Assembly: GCF_009796285.1 (NCBI RefSeq)
Contig: NZ_CP047020.1
Coordinates: forward strand, 7,564,001-7,628,000
Length of the DNA: 64,000 nucleotides
Direction: 5' to 3'
From: Streptomyces broussonetiae
GTDB lineage: Bacteria > Actinomycetota > Actinomycetes > Streptomycetales > Streptomycetaceae
The notes beneath the pieces were generated by a model that worked only from the letters and a program-made list of their open reading frames with translations, did no database searches and was not told where the DNA came from. This document shows, piece by piece, positions 25,701-35,559 of the stretch (its first letter is position 1; the number at the start of each line of letters is the position of its first letter). The position numbers were made by a program, and so were the translations under genes.

Positions 25701-25925
25701 TCAGCCCCGGTTCTGTACGTGCTGGTAGCCGAAACGGCCCTTGATGCAGAGATTGCCGTGGGTCACCGTGTCGTCGTGCGGCGAGGTGACCTTCACGGTC
25801 TCATTGTCCTGCACATGGAGCGTGCGGGTGCAGCCCACGCCGCAGTACGCGCACACCGGGTCCGTCTCGGTCTGGCGGGACTCGTCCCAGGTGCCCGCCG
25901 CCCGCATGTCGAACTCCGTACGCGG
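25701..25925 (-). pseudogene. C-terminal stub of an Fe-S/molybdopterin formate dehydrogenase-type subunit
   Basis: About 72 residues: TEFDMRAAGTWDESRQTETD, PVCAYCGVGCTRTLHVQDNE, then KVTSPHDDTVTHGNLCIKGRFGYQHVQNRG. The CxxCxxxC plus distal Cys pattern is the [4Fe-4S] domain of the Mo-bisMGD family. The full-length Streptomyces homologues I know carry an N-terminal 2Fe-2S domain and further Fe-S motifs before this; all are missing. A Met at 25907 could in principle start a 68-residue peptide. It lies just upstream of fdhD in the same orientation. Confidence 0.72.
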
Positions 25926-25952
25926 CGCGAGCGCCCGAATCCTGCCTACGAA

Positions 25953-25968
25953 ATATTGACTACAGTAT
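25953..25968. promoter_or_regulatory. ACTGTA-type site in the OFA transporter promoter region
   Basis: On the minus strand this reads ATACTGTAGTCAATAT. The ACTGTAG core also occurs before the GntR gene (ACTGTAGAC at 28695-28703), and ATACTGTAT occurs in the dyad before the oxc-like gene (35590-35598). The shared element at three oxalate/formate genes suggests a common regulator, probably the GntR/FCD protein in this window. Confidence 0.5.
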
Positions 25969-26089
25969 GGGATTGGGGTGGGACAAGAGTTCGGGCATCG
26001 ACCGTTCGGCGCATTCTGCGGACCGTTCCTCTTGTGCGATCGATCCATTGGGTTCTCAACTACCTTGTGCGGCCGTACGGTTCGGGGTC

Positions 26090-27424
26090 ATGAGCAGCCC
26101 CCCTGTCGCACCCCCGGGCTGGAGCCGCTGGCTCGTCCCGCCCGCCGCCCTCTCCGTCCACCTCTCCATCGGCCAGGCCTACGCCTGGAGCGTGTTCAAA
26201 CCGCCCCTCGAATCCGCGCTGCACCTCGACGGCACCCAGAGCGCACTGCCCTTCCAGCTCGCGATCGTGATGCTCGGTCTGTCGGCCGCGTTCGGCGGCA
26301 CCCTCGTCGAACGCAACGGACCCCGCTGGGCCATGACCGTGGCCCTGGTCTGCTTCTCCACCGGCTTCCTCATCTCCGCGCTCGGCGCCGAGACCAAGCA
26401 GTACTGGCTGATCGTCCTCGGCTACGGCTTCGTCGGCGGCATCGGCCTCGGTATCGGCTACATCTCGCCGGTGTCCACGCTGATCAAGTGGTTCCCGGAC
26501 CGGCCGGGCGCGGCCACCGGCATCGCCATCATGGGCTTCGGCGGCGGCGCGCTGATCGCCTCGCCCTGGTCCACTCAGATGCTCGACTCCTTCGGCCGTG
26601 ACAACGATGGCATCGCCCTGGCCTTCCTCGTGCACGGGCTGGCGTACGCCGTCTTCATGACCCTCGGCGTACTGCTGGTCCGGGTGCCGCGCACCGAGGA
26701 CCGTGAGAACACGGCGGAGGCGCCGAGCGCCTTCGAGGGAGTGCAGGTCTCCGCGCGCACCGCGGTGCGCACCCCGCAGTTCTGGTGCCTGTGGATCGTG
26801 CTCTGCATGAACGTGACCGCGGGCATCGGCATCCTGGAGAAGGCCGCCCCGATGATCACGGACTTCTTCGCCGACAGCTCCACCCCGGTCTCGGCCTCCG
26901 CCGCCGCCGGGTTCGTCGCGCTGCTGTCCGCCGCCAACATGGCGGGCCGCATCGGCTGGTCGTCCGCCTCGGACCTTGTCGGACGCAAGAACGTCTACCG
27001 CGTCTACCTCGGCGTCGGCGCACTGATGTACCTGCTCATAGCGCTGTTCGGCGACTCCTCCAAGCCGCTGTTCGTGGTCTGCGCCCTGGTGATCCTCTCC
27101 TTCTACGGCGGCGGCTTCGCGACCGTACCGGCGTACCTGAAGGACCTGTTCGGCACCTACCAGGTCGGCGCGATCCACGGCCGGCTGCTGACCGCGTGGT
27201 CCCTGGCCGGTGTGCTCGGACCGCTGATCGTCAACTGGATCGCCGACCACCAGAAGGGCGCCGGCAAACACGGCTCGGCCCTGTACACCCTGTCCTTCGG
27301 CATCATGATCGGACTGCTCGTCGTCGGTTTCGTCGCCAACGAACTGATCCGCCCCGTCCACGCCCGCCACCACATCCCCGCCCCGAGGGAGGCCGTCGAT
27401 GTCGAACGACAGCAGTCCGCCTAG
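26090..27424 (+). CDS. OFA family MFS transporter (oxalate/formate antiporter type)
   Basis: 444 residues with twelve predicted membrane segments. OFA features include SIGQAYAWSVFKPPLE in TM1, GYGFVGGIGLGIGYISPVSTLIKWFPDRPGAATGIAIMGFGGGALI, GFVALLSAANMAGRIGWSSASDLVGRKNVY, and GRLLTAWSLAGVLGP. The ATG at 26090 begins the conserved region; the ribosome site (TTCGGGG) is weak. It likely exchanges oxalate and formate, consistent with nearby frc, the oxc-like gene and fdhD. Translationally overlapped by a small membrane subunit gene. Confidence 0.88.
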   Translation: MSSPPVAPPGWSRWLVPPAALSVHLSIGQAYAWSVFKPPLESALHLDGTQSALPFQLAIVMLGLSAAFGGTLVERNGPRWAMTVALVCFSTGFLISALGAETKQYWLIVLGYGFVGGIGLGIGYISPVSTLIKWFPDRPGAATGIAIMGFGGGALIASPWSTQMLDSFGRDNDGIALAFLVHGLAYAVFMTLGVLLVRVPRTEDRENTAEAPSAFEGVQVSARTAVRTPQFWCLWIVLCMNVTAGIGILEKAAPMITDFFADSSTPVSASAAAGFVALLSAANMAGRIGWSSASDLVGRKNVYRVYLGVGALMYLLIALFGDSSKPLFVVCALVILSFYGGGFATVPAYLKDLFGTYQVGAIHGRLLTAWSLAGVLGPLIVNWIADHQKGAGKHGSALYTLSFGIMIGLLVVGFVANELIRPVHARHHIPAPREAVDVERQQSA

Positions 27425-27533
27425 CCCCGGCCGGCGGTGGCTGATCGCCTTCGCCTGGATCTGGGTGGGGGCGCCCTTCGGCTACGGGGTGTACGAGCTG
27501 GTGCAGAAGGCGACACAGCTGTTCAACGGGTGA
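27399..27533 (+). CDS. MFS transporter small subunit (single-pass membrane protein)
   Basis: 44 residues: MSNDSSPPSPGRRWLIAFAW, then IWVGAPFGYGVYELVQKATQLFNG. It has one membrane helix after a basic stretch. The start ATG lies within the 3' end of the OFA transporter gene (26-base overlap) and is preceded by GAGGGAGG. Tiny proteins of this pattern regularly follow actinobacterial OFA transporters and are thought to be partner subunits. It is short enough to be missed by gene callers. Confidence 0.8.
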   Translation: MSNDSSPPSPGRRWLIAFAWIWVGAPFGYGVYELVQKATQLFNG

Positions 27534-27679
27534 GTCCCGGGAAAGGCAGGACGTCCGAGGGTCTGCAAGAAGCCGACAACGCGGACGCGTGATTCCTGTG
27601 GCTTCACCTGCCGTCGTACCCGTGAGTCACTGACCAGACTGGTGGATCCCGCTACCCAAGGCACCGAGGGGACCCCGCC

Positions 27680-28627
27680 ATGAACGGCTCGCGCATCGCC
27701 GCCATCGGTCACTACCAGCCCGCCGGAGTCCTCACCAACGAGGACCTGGCGGGCATGGTCGACACGAGCGACGAGTGGATCCGCAGCCGGGTCGGCATCC
27801 GTACCCGGCACATCGCCGGACCGGACGAGCCGGTCGACGAGTTGGCCGCGCACGCCGCCGCCAAGGCGCTGGCCGCCGCAGGGCTGGCCCCCGGCGACAT
27901 CGACCTGGTCCTGGTCGCCACCTCCACGGCGATCGACCGCTCCCCGAACACTGCCGCCCGGGTCGCGGCCCGGCTCGGCATTGCGCAGCCGGCGGCGATG
28001 GACGTCAACGTGGTGTGTGCCGGGTTCACCCACGCCCTGGCCACCGCGGACCACACCGTCCGGGCCGGCGCGGCCACCCGGGCGCTGGTCATCGGCGCCG
28101 ACAAGATGTCCGACGTCACCGACTGGACCGACCGCACCACCTGCGTGCTGGTCGGCGACGGGGCCGGGGCCGCCGTGGTCGAGGCGTGCCTGCCGGGGGA
28201 GGAGCCGGGGATCGGGCCGGTGCTGTGGGGGTCGGTGCCCGAGATGGGGCACGCGGTGCGGATCGAGGGCACCCCGCCGCGGTTCGCACAGGAGGGGCAG
28301 AGCGTCTACCGCTGGGCCACCACCCAGCTGCCGGCCATCGCCCGCCAGGCCTGTGAGAAGTCCGGCGTGGCCCCCGCGGACCTGGCCGGGGTCGTCCTGC
28401 ACCAGGCCAATCTGCGCATCATCGAGCCGCTCGCCGAGAAGCTCGGCGCTGTCAACGCGGTGATCGCCCGCGATGTCACCGAGTCCGGCAACACCTCGGC
28501 GGCCAGCATCCCGCTCGCCTTCTCCAAGCTGCTCGAGCAGGGGGCGCTGCGCAGCGGCGAACCGGTGCTCCTGTTCGGCTTCGGTGGCAATCTGTCGTAC
28601 GCCGGGCAGGTCGTACGCTGCCCGTGA
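27680..28627 (+). CDS. beta-ketoacyl-ACP synthase III family protein (FabH-like)
   Basis: 315 residues. The KAS III Cys-His-Asn triad is visible: Cys in NVVCAGFTHAL (about residue 113), His in VLHQANLRII, and Asn in ESGNTSAASIP. The N-terminal IAAIGHYQPAGVLTNEDLAGMVDTSDEWI is typical. ATG 27680 has GAGGGG upstream. No other fatty-acid synthase gene is nearby, so it is not the housekeeping fabH. It may make a short 3-ketoacyl product for a secondary pathway, or prime with an unusual acyl-CoA. The role is unknown. Confidence 0.88.
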   Translation: MNGSRIAAIGHYQPAGVLTNEDLAGMVDTSDEWIRSRVGIRTRHIAGPDEPVDELAAHAAAKALAAAGLAPGDIDLVLVATSTAIDRSPNTAARVAARLGIAQPAAMDVNVVCAGFTHALATADHTVRAGAATRALVIGADKMSDVTDWTDRTTCVLVGDGAGAAVVEACLPGEEPGIGPVLWGSVPEMGHAVRIEGTPPRFAQEGQSVYRWATTQLPAIARQACEKSGVAPADLAGVVLHQANLRIIEPLAEKLGAVNAVIARDVTESGNTSAASIPLAFSKLLEQGALRSGEPVLLFGFGGNLSYAGQVVRCP

Positions 28628-28690
28628 GGTGGTCGAGCGGGGGCACAGGTCCGGCGGAAGCCGGCGCTTCAGGCCTGGATTTTGTGCACC

Positions 28691-28710
28691 GTAGACTGTA
28701 GACAAAAGAC
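28691..28710. promoter_or_regulatory. candidate operator of the GntR gene
   Basis: GTAGACTGTAGACAAAAGAC contains GTAGAC twice in tandem (separated by T) and the ACTGTAGAC core shared with the OFA transporter and oxc upstream regions. It lies about 60 bases before the GntR start, which suggests autoregulation. Confidence 0.45.
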
Positions 28711-28767
28711 AATCGATACTGAGCGTCCAGTGCCTACGTGCCAGAGCTGCCCAGGAGGGGGACCGTG

Positions 28768-29445
28768 ATGTTGCCGACCGGACTGCCGCAGGGGGCCGTG
28801 CCCAGGCTGGAACGCCCCGGACCGCTGCGCGAGCGCGTCTACGAAGCCCTGCTGGAACTGATCACCACCCGCGCGCTGCAGCCCGGCCAGCATCTGGTCG
28901 AGAGCGAGCTGGCCGGGCATCTCGGGGTTTCCCGGCAGCCGGTGCGCGAGGCACTGCAGCGGCTGAACACCGAGGGCTGGGTCGATCTGCGGCCGGCGCA
29001 GGGCGCGTTCGTGCACGAGCCGACCGAGGAGGAGGCCGACCAACTGCTCACGGTCCGCACCCTGCTGGAGGCCGAGGCGGCGCGGCTCGCGGCGCTCAAC
29101 GCCGACGCGAAGGGTGTCGAGGTCCTCTGCGGCATCGTCGAGGAGGGCCGCACGGCGGTCGCCGCCGACGACGTGACCCGCGCCGTGACGCTCAACGCGG
29201 CCTTCCACGCCAAGGTCATGGAGCTGGCCGGCAACGCGGTCCTCGCCGAGCTGGCCGCCCAGGTCGACCGCCGGGTCCGCTGGTACTACACACCGGTCGC
29301 CAAGCTGCGCGGCGGCACCTCCTGGTCCGAGCACTCCGACCTGGTCGACGCGATCAGGGAGCGGGACGATCAGAAGGCCGGCCGGCTGATGCGCGAGCAC
29401 ACCGAGCACACCCGGCACTCGTACCACCACCGCAACGAGCCCTGA
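28768..29445 (+). CDS. GntR family transcriptional regulator, FCD (FadR) subgroup
   Basis: 225 residues. HTH: PLRERVYEALLELITTRALQPGQHLVESELAGHLGVSRQPVREALQRLNTEGWVDLRPAQGAFV. The helical FCD effector domain (from about residue 85) has metal-binding His residues in HAKVMEL, SEHSDLVDAI and EHTEHTRHSYHH. Two adjacent starts (GTG 28765, ATG 28768) follow AGGAGG; ATG is chosen for spacing. It is a likely local regulator of the oxalate/formate genes. Confidence 0.9.
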   Translation: MLPTGLPQGAVPRLERPGPLRERVYEALLELITTRALQPGQHLVESELAGHLGVSRQPVREALQRLNTEGWVDLRPAQGAFVHEPTEEEADQLLTVRTLLEAEAARLAALNADAKGVEVLCGIVEEGRTAVAADDVTRAVTLNAAFHAKVMELAGNAVLAELAAQVDRRVRWYYTPVAKLRGGTSWSEHSDLVDAIRERDDQKAGRLMREHTEHTRHSYHHRNEP

Positions 29446-29479
29446 CCCCGGACGGCCGTCCCCTTGGACGGCCCGGCCC

Positions 29480-30300
29480 CGCCGGCTCCCCCCTGTGCCC
29501 GGGTGGCCTGGACTCGGCTCCCTGTGTCCGGGTGGCCTGGACGTGGTGGCCCGGCCGTGAGATGCCGTACGTCGGGCGGGTTCCTGCGCCGCGCGTGGCG
29601 GGCGAACGGGTCCGCCGGCCCGGACAAGGCGCCCGGTCCGGGCGGCCACCAGTTTCTCGGCGGGTCCCGGAAGAACCACCCGGCCGCCGCGACCGCCAGG
29701 CCCGACCCGAGGCCCGCGGCCGTGAGCAGGGCCCGCCCGGAGGCCTGCCGGACGGCGGGAAACAGGAACGGTGCGGCCCCAGGGCGTTTCCGCTCGTCAC
29801 CAGACCCGTGGAAGCGCCCCGGCGTTCCGGCCACCACTTGCCCGGCAGCAGCAGACACGTCGCGTGCACCAGGCCCGCGCCGACGTCGGCGAGCAGCCCG
29901 AATCCCAGCCGGGCCGCGATCAGTTGAGGTGCGGCGGCGAGCACGAGGTACCCGACAAGGGTGCCGAGCGCTCCGGTCGTCACGGCCGCGCGGGCGGTGA
30001 GCCGGCCGCTCTCCCTGAGCCGTCCGGCCGGGAAGGCGGCGGCCTGGGACAGGGCCCACAGGCCCGCCGGCCACAGGTCCCCGCCCCACCCGTGGGTGTC
30101 ACGAGGACCGGTCCGCGCCGCGAGATACGCGTACGCGGCACAGCTGAGGCCCGTCATGCCCGCCCAGGGCAGGACGACCATCCAGATCCGGCCACGGCCC
30201 AGCAGGTCGACGTCGCACTCGCCGACCCGGTACACGCGGCCCCTGCGGTCCCTCACCTCCCGGCAGAGCAGGGAGGCTGGGGGATCGGTGGTTTCCATCT
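29480..30300 (-). pseudogene. N-terminal half of a second OFA-type MFS transporter, frameshifted and truncated
   Basis: The minus strand reads LLCREVRDRRGRVYRVGECD, the soluble N-terminal tag of actinobacterial OFA transporters. Membrane segments follow: WMVVLPWAGMTGLSCAAYAYLA, AAVTTGALGTLVGYLVLAAAP, GLLADVGAGLVHATCLLLPGKWWPERRG. Near 29800 the frame shifts (PFLFPAVRQASGRALLTAAG, then GWFFRDPPRNWWPPG continue in another frame). The C-terminal half is absent, replaced by Arg/Pro/Gly-rich sequence with short CCGGGTGGCCTGGAC repeats near 29500-29540. Non-functional. Confidence 0.75.
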
Positions 30301-30421
30301 CGCGGTTCCACCCTCTGCGTCGAAAGTTCTGGCCGGCGCCCCCTGTCCAATGCCTTTCGTGCGCACACGGGTCCCGGGGCCGGCCGACGCGCACCGCCGG
30401 CCGGCCTCCGCGTCACTCACC

Positions 30422-32564
30422 TCATGAACCGCCCCCCAGCACCCCGGCCGCCCGCGCCCAGCGGTACTTCGCGCCGAGCACGGCCACCGGCTTCTCGGTC
30501 GTGTACGGGTAGGCCACGACCCCCCGCTCGAACAGGTACTGGCAGGCCTCCTCGACCTCGACGTCGCCGGCGAGGGAGGCCACGACCGGCTTCTCGATCC
30601 CGCGCTCGCGGAACTCCGCGACCACCCGCGCGGTCAGTTCGGCGAACGCCATCGGCGCAGTGACGATGGTGTGCCAGTAGCCGAGGACGAGCGCGTGGAT
30701 CCGCGGATCCTCCAGACCCAGTCGGACCGTCGCCTCGTACGTCGACGGCGGTTCGCCCCCGGTGATGTCGACCGGGTTGCCGGCCGAGCCGAACGGCGGG
30801 ATGTAGCGGCGGAACGCCTCGTCCAGGTCGGGCGGGATCTCCATCAGGGACAGCCCGTTCTCGCTCACCGCGTCCGACAACAGCACGCCGCTGCCGCCCG
30901 CCCCGGTGATGATCACGACGTTGTCGCCCCTGGGGGAGGGCAGGACGGACAGGGCGCGGGCGTACTCCAGCATGTCGTTCAGGCCCGGCGCCCGGATCAC
31001 CCCCGCCTGCCGCAGGACGTCGTCGTACACCGCGTCGTCGCCCGCGAGCGCGCCGGTGTGCGAGCCGGCCGCCTTCGCGCCGGCCGCCGTACGGCCCGCC
31101 TTCAGCACCACCACCGGCTTCCTCGGCACGGTCGCGCGCGCTGCCTCGACGAACGCCCGCCCGTCCTTGAGGTCCTCGAGATGCATGGCGATGCACTCGG
31201 TGTGGGGGTCCTCACCGAACCAGGTCAGCAGGTCGTCCTCGTCCAGGTCCGACTTGTTGCCGAGGCCGACGATCGCCGACACGCCCGTCTTCGTGGTGCG
31301 GGCGAAGCCGAGGACGGCCATGCCGATCCCGCCGGACTGCGGTCAGCGCCACCCCGCCCTTGACGTCGTAAGGAGTGCAGAACGTGGCGCACAGGTCCTG
31401 CCAGGTGGAGTAGTAGCCGTAGATGTTCGGGCCGAGCAGGCGGATGCCGTGCCGCTCGGCGATCCGCACGATCTCCGCCTGCAGTGCGTGCTCGCCGGTC
31501 TCGGCGAACCCGGAGGGGATGAGCACGGCGTTGGGGATCCTCTTGCGCCCCACCTCTTCCAGGGCCGCGGCCACGAACCTGGCGGGAATGGCGAAGACTG
31601 CCACATCCACCTCACCGGGAACGTCCGTGACACTCTTGTACGCCTTGCGGCCCAGAATGTCGTCGGCCCTGGGATTCACCGGGTGGATCTCGCCGGAGAA
31701 GCCGCCGTCGACGAGATTGCGCATGACCGAATTGCCGATCTTGCCCTGCTCATTGGAGGCACCGATGACGGCGACGGAGGACGGTTGCATCAGCCGGCGC
31801 ATCGACGCGAGGATCTCGTCGCGTGTGTACGTCTTCCTCGGTACCGGCTGCCGCTCGGCGAGGATCACCCGGATGTCGGCGGCCAGTGCCCCCTGCGGGG
31901 TGGCGATCACCGGGTTGAGGTCCACCTCGGCGATCTCCGGGAAGTCGGCGACCAGCTGGGACACCCGCCGGATCTGCTCGGCGAGCGCCCACCGGTCGAC
32001 CCCGGCCTGCCCGCGCACCCCGCGCAGAACTTCCGCCGACCGGATGGAGTCCAGCATCGACAGTGCCTCGTCGGCGTCCACCGGGGCCAGCCGGAAGGTC
32101 ACGTCCTTCAGCACCTCGACCAGCACCCCGCCGAGCCCGAACGCCACCACCTTCCCGAACGTCGGATCGGTGACCGCGCCGACGATGACCTCCTGGCCCG
32201 CCGGCAGCAGCTCCTGCACCTGCACGCCCTCGATGCGGGCCCCGGCGTCGTGGGCACGGGCGTTGCCGAGGATCCGGTGGAAGGCGGCGCGTACGTCCGC
32301 CGCGCCCTCGACCCCGACGACGACCCCGCCCGCGTCGGTCTTGTGCAGGATGTCCGGCGAGACGATCTTCATCACCACCGGCCCACCGAACCGGGCCGCC
32401 GCGGCCACCGCCGCGTCCACGTCCCCCGCCAGTTCCTCGCCCGGCACGGCGATCCCGTACGCGTCGGCGATCACCTTTCCCTCGGGTGCAGTCAGCGCGC
32501 TACGGCCCTCGGCGCGCACGGAGTCGAGCAGCGCGCGGACCCGCAGCCGACGGTCCTCTGCCAT
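30422..32564 (-). pseudogene. acetate--CoA ligase-like (ADP-forming) acyl-CoA synthetase with one frameshift
   Basis: The first part (start ATG 32564, GTG 32567 alternative) encodes an ATP-grasp domain (VVMKIVSPDILHKTDAGGVVVGV...GQEVIVGAVTDPTFGKVVAFGLGG), then a CoA-binding domain (SSVAVIGASNEQGKIGNSV...IRLLGPNIYGYY). At about 31340-31350 the frame is lost after GGVALT; the expected SQSGGIGMAVLGF resumes as MAVLGFARTTKTGVSAIVGLGNK in another frame and continues to 30422 (ligase domain, HTGALAG). Repair would need two bases added or one removed. It is otherwise full length (~710 residues), so either fresh decay or an assembly error. It is third in the oxc-frc unit and could activate a carboxylic acid. 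Confidence 0.8.
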
Positions 32565-32568
32565 CACG

Positions 32569-33798
32569 TCAGATCACTCCGTTCGACTTCAGCAGGTGCA
32601 ACTCCGCGTCGCCGAGGCCCAGTTCGCCGACGTAGATCTCCTCGTTGTGCTCGCCGAGCAGCGGGGGACCCGTCACCTCGACGGGGGAGTCGGAGAGCTT
32701 GAGCGGGCTTCCGACGGTGACGAACGAGCCGCGCTCGGGGTGCGGGACGGTGACCACCATCTCGTTGGCGACCAGTGAGGCGTCCTCGATGATCTCCTTG
32801 GTGGACAGGATGGGCCCGCACGGGATGTTGTGGGCGTTGAGCCTCTCCAGCACGTCCCACTTGGGGAGCGTCGAGGACCACTCCTCGATCAGCTGGAACA
32901 TCTTGTTGAGCTTGGGCAGCCGGGCCTCCGGGGTCGCCCACTCGGGGTCGTCGGCCAGCTCGGGCCGGCCGATGAGTTCGGTGATCGGCTGCCAGCCCAC
33001 GGGCTGCACGATGACGTACACGTAGTCGTTCGGGCCGCCCGGCGCGCACTTGACCGCCCAGCCGGGCTGGCCGCCGCCGGACGCGTTGCCGGAGCGCGGC
33101 ACCTCGACGCCGAAGTCCTCGTTCGGGTACTCCGCGAGCGGGCCGTGCGTGAGCCGTTGCTGGTCGCGCAGCTTCACCCGGCACAGGTTGAGCACGGCGT
33201 GCTGCATGGCGACGTTGACCCGCTGGCCGCGTCCGGTCCGCTCGCGCTGGAGGAGCGCGGCCAGTATTCCGGCCACGGTGTGCACTCCGGTGCCCGAGTC
33301 ACCGATCTGCGCCCCCGTCGCCAGCGGCGGCCCCTCCTCGAAGCCGGTCGTCGACATCGACCCGCCCATGGCCTGCGCAACGACCTCGTACGCCTTGAAG
33401 TTGGTGTAGGGGCCCTCCCCGAAGCCCTTGATGGACGCGTACACGATGCGGGGGTTGAGCTCCTGGATGCGCTCCCAGGTGAATCCCATACGGTCGACCG
33501 CGCCCGGCCCGAAGTTCTCGACCATGACGTCCGAGCGCCGGATCAGCTCGGCCAGGATCTCCTTGCCGCGCTCGGTCTTGGTGTTGAGGGTGATGCTCCG
33601 CTTGTTGCAGTTGAGCATCGTGAAGTAGAGGGAGTCGACGTCGGGGAGGTCGCGCAACTGCTTGCGGGTGATGTCTCCGCTCGGCGCCTCCAGCTTGATG
33701 ACGTCGGCGCCGAGCCAGGCGAGCAGCTGGGTGGCGGAGGGCCCGGACTGGACGTGCGTCATGTCCAGGACGCGGATGCCGTCAAGAGCCTTGGTCAT
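32569..33798 (-). CDS. frc: formyl-CoA:oxalate CoA-transferase-like class III CoA-transferase
   Basis: 409 residues, close to Frc (~428). Class III features: LDGIRVLDMTHVQSGPSATQLLAWLGADVIKLEAP, NLNTK-type region ITLNTKTERGKEIL, VENFGPGAVDRMGF, IKGFGEGPYTNFKAYEVVAQAMGG, and catalytic Asp in GAQIGDSGTGVH. The Trp/Gly-rich GNASGGGQPGWAVKCAPGGPNDY segment matches the glycine-loop region of Frc. It would transfer CoA from formyl-CoA to oxalate. It lies 12 bases after the oxc-like gene and 2-5 bases before the acyl-CoA synthetase, in one operon. Oxalate specificity is inferred from homology and context. Confidence 0.85.
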   Translation of the reverse strand: MTKALDGIRVLDMTHVQSGPSATQLLAWLGADVIKLEAPSGDITRKQLRDLPDVDSLYFTMLNCNKRSITLNTKTERGKEILAELIRRSDVMVENFGPGAVDRMGFTWERIQELNPRIVYASIKGFGEGPYTNFKAYEVVAQAMGGSMSTTGFEEGPPLATGAQIGDSGTGVHTVAGILAALLQRERTGRGQRVNVAMQHAVLNLCRVKLRDQQRLTHGPLAEYPNEDFGVEVPRSGNASGGGQPGWAVKCAPGGPNDYVYVIVQPVGWQPITELIGRPELADDPEWATPEARLPKLNKMFQLIEEWSSTLPKWDVLERLNAHNIPCGPILSTKEIIEDASLVANEMVVTVPHPERGSFVTVGSPLKLSDSPVEVTGPPLLGEHNEEIYVGELGLGDAELHLLKSNGVI

Positions 33799-33810
33799 GA
33801 CTGGCGCTCC

Positions 33811-35490
33811 TCACTTGTACATGGTCTGGTTCATGGTTCCGGGGGCGTACGCGTCCGGGTCGACCCAGACGTTGATCAGCGACGGCTTGCCCGACTCGCG
33901 GGCCCGGCGCAGGGCGGGGCCGATGTCGGCGGGGTCGCGGACCGCCTCGCCGTAACCGCCCAGCAGCTGCGCGAACTTGTCGTACGCCACGTCGCCGAGG
34001 GTGTTGCCGACCCGCTCGCGTTCCTTGCCGTACTTGGCGGCCTGGCCGTAACGGATCTGGTTCATCGAGGAGTTGTTGCCGACGATGCCGACGAACGGCA
34101 GGTCGTAGCGGACCAGGGTCTCGAAATCCCAGCCGGTCAGCGAGAACGCGCCGTCGCCGAAGAGGGCGACGACCTCCTTGTCCGGGCGGGCCTGCTTGGC
34201 GGCGAGCACGAACGGCACGCCCACGCCGAGCGTGCCGAGCGGGCCCGGATCCATCCAGTGGCCGGGCGACTTGGGCTGCACCACCTGCCCGGAGAAGGTG
34301 ACGTCGCCGCCGTCGCCGATGTAGATCGAGTCCTCGGTGAGGAAGTCGTTGATCTCGCTGACCAGGCGGTACGGGTGGATGGGGGACGCGTCCGAGCGCA
34401 ACTGCGGCAGCCGCTTGTCGATCGCGCTCTGCTCGGCCGCGCGCAGCTCGTCGAGCCACTCCTTGCGCCTGGACGCACCTCCGTCGACGCGCCCGGAGGC
34501 CGCCTCGGTCACGGACTTGAGCACCAGTGCGGCGTCGCCGGCGATGCCGAGGTCGATGTCGCGGTTCTTGCCGACGGTCCGGTAGTCGAGGTCGATCTGG
34601 ACGACCGTCGCGTCGGGGGACAGTCGTTTGCCGTAGCCCATGCGGAAGTCGAAGGGGGTGCCGACGATCACGATGACCTCGGCGTTGGAGAAGGCGTAGC
34701 GGCGTGAGAGCTGGAAGTGGTGCGGGTCGCCCGGCGGGAGCGTGCCGCGACCGGCGCCGTTCATGTACGCGGGGATGTTGAGGGCGCGCACCAGCTCGAC
34801 GGCGGCCTCGGTGCCGCGGGTCGTCCACACCTGGCTGCCCAGCAGGATCGCCGGCTTCTCGGCGTGGACCAGCAGGTCGGCGAGCCTCTCGACCGCCTCG
34901 GGATCACCGGCCGAGCGAGTGGAGGCGCGGTAGGCGCCGGCCCTCGGGACCCGCGCCTTGTCCGCCGGCACCCTCGCGTCCAGGACGTCGCGGGGGATCT
35001 CGAGGAAGGAGGGGCCGGGCGCGCCGTGGTAGCACTCGCGGAACGCCATGGAGACCATGTCGGCCGCGCGGGCCGTGTCCGGCACCGTCGCCGCGAACTT
35101 GGTGATCGGCGCCATCATGTCGACGTGCGGCAGGTCCTGCAGGGACCCCATCCTGTGCTGGGTGAGCGCGCCCTGACCGCCGATCAGCAGCATCGGGGAC
35201 TCCGCGCGGAAGGCGTTGGCGACGCCGGTGACCGCGTCGGTCGTGCCGGGGCCGGCGGTGACCACCGCGCAGCCCGGTTTGCCGGTGATCCGGGCGTAGC
35301 CGTCGGCGGCGTGCGCGGCGACCTGCTCGTGGCGGACGTCGACGACTTCTACGCCCTCGTCGACGCAGCCGTCGTAGATGTCGATGATGTGGCCGCCGCA
35401 CAGCGTGTAGATGCGGTCGACCCCCTCGGCCTTCAGCGCCTTGGCAACGAGATGACCACCGGAGATCACGTCCTGGGTGCCGTCGGGCAT
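33811..35490 (-). CDS. oxc: thiamine-diphosphate enzyme, probable oxalyl-CoA decarboxylase
   Basis: 559 residues, the size of Oxc and acetolactate synthase. The ThDP fold is clear: Glu in DVRHEQVAAHAADGYARITGKPG (activating Glu), AGPGTTDAVTGVANAFRAESP, and the ThDP/Mg motif GDGAFSLTGWDFETLVRYDLPFVGIVGNN. ATG at 35490 starts the conserved N-terminus (DVISGGHLVAKALKAEGVDRIYTLCGG). The active-site loop YTLCGGHIIDIYD differs from the classical Oxc loop, so an acetolactate-synthase-like activity cannot be excluded. The direct link with frc and the shared operator favour oxalyl-CoA to formyl-CoA conversion. Confidence 0.72.
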   Translation of the reverse strand: MPDGTQDVISGGHLVAKALKAEGVDRIYTLCGGHIIDIYDGCVDEGVEVVDVRHEQVAAHAADGYARITGKPGCAVVTAGPGTTDAVTGVANAFRAESPMLLIGGQGALTQHRMGSLQDLPHVDMMAPITKFAATVPDTARAADMVSMAFRECYHGAPGPSFLEIPRDVLDARVPADKARVPRAGAYRASTRSAGDPEAVERLADLLVHAEKPAILLGSQVWTTRGTEAAVELVRALNIPAYMNGAGRGTLPPGDPHHFQLSRRYAFSNAEVIVIVGTPFDFRMGYGKRLSPDATVVQIDLDYRTVGKNRDIDLGIAGDAALVLKSVTEAASGRVDGGASRRKEWLDELRAAEQSAIDKRLPQLRSDASPIHPYRLVSEINDFLTEDSIYIGDGGDVTFSGQVVQPKSPGHWMDPGPLGTLGVGVPFVLAAKQARPDKEVVALFGDGAFSLTGWDFETLVRYDLPFVGIVGNNSSMNQIRYGQAAKYGKERERVGNTLGDVAYDKFAQLLGGYGEAVRDPADIGPALRRARESGKPSLINVWVDPDAYAPGTMNQTMYK

Positions 35491-35559
35491 GGCGAAGTCC
35501 TGTCCCTTTCGTGGGGGGTTGGGCGGCTCGCGGTGTCTTGTATGAGCACTACGGCACGG

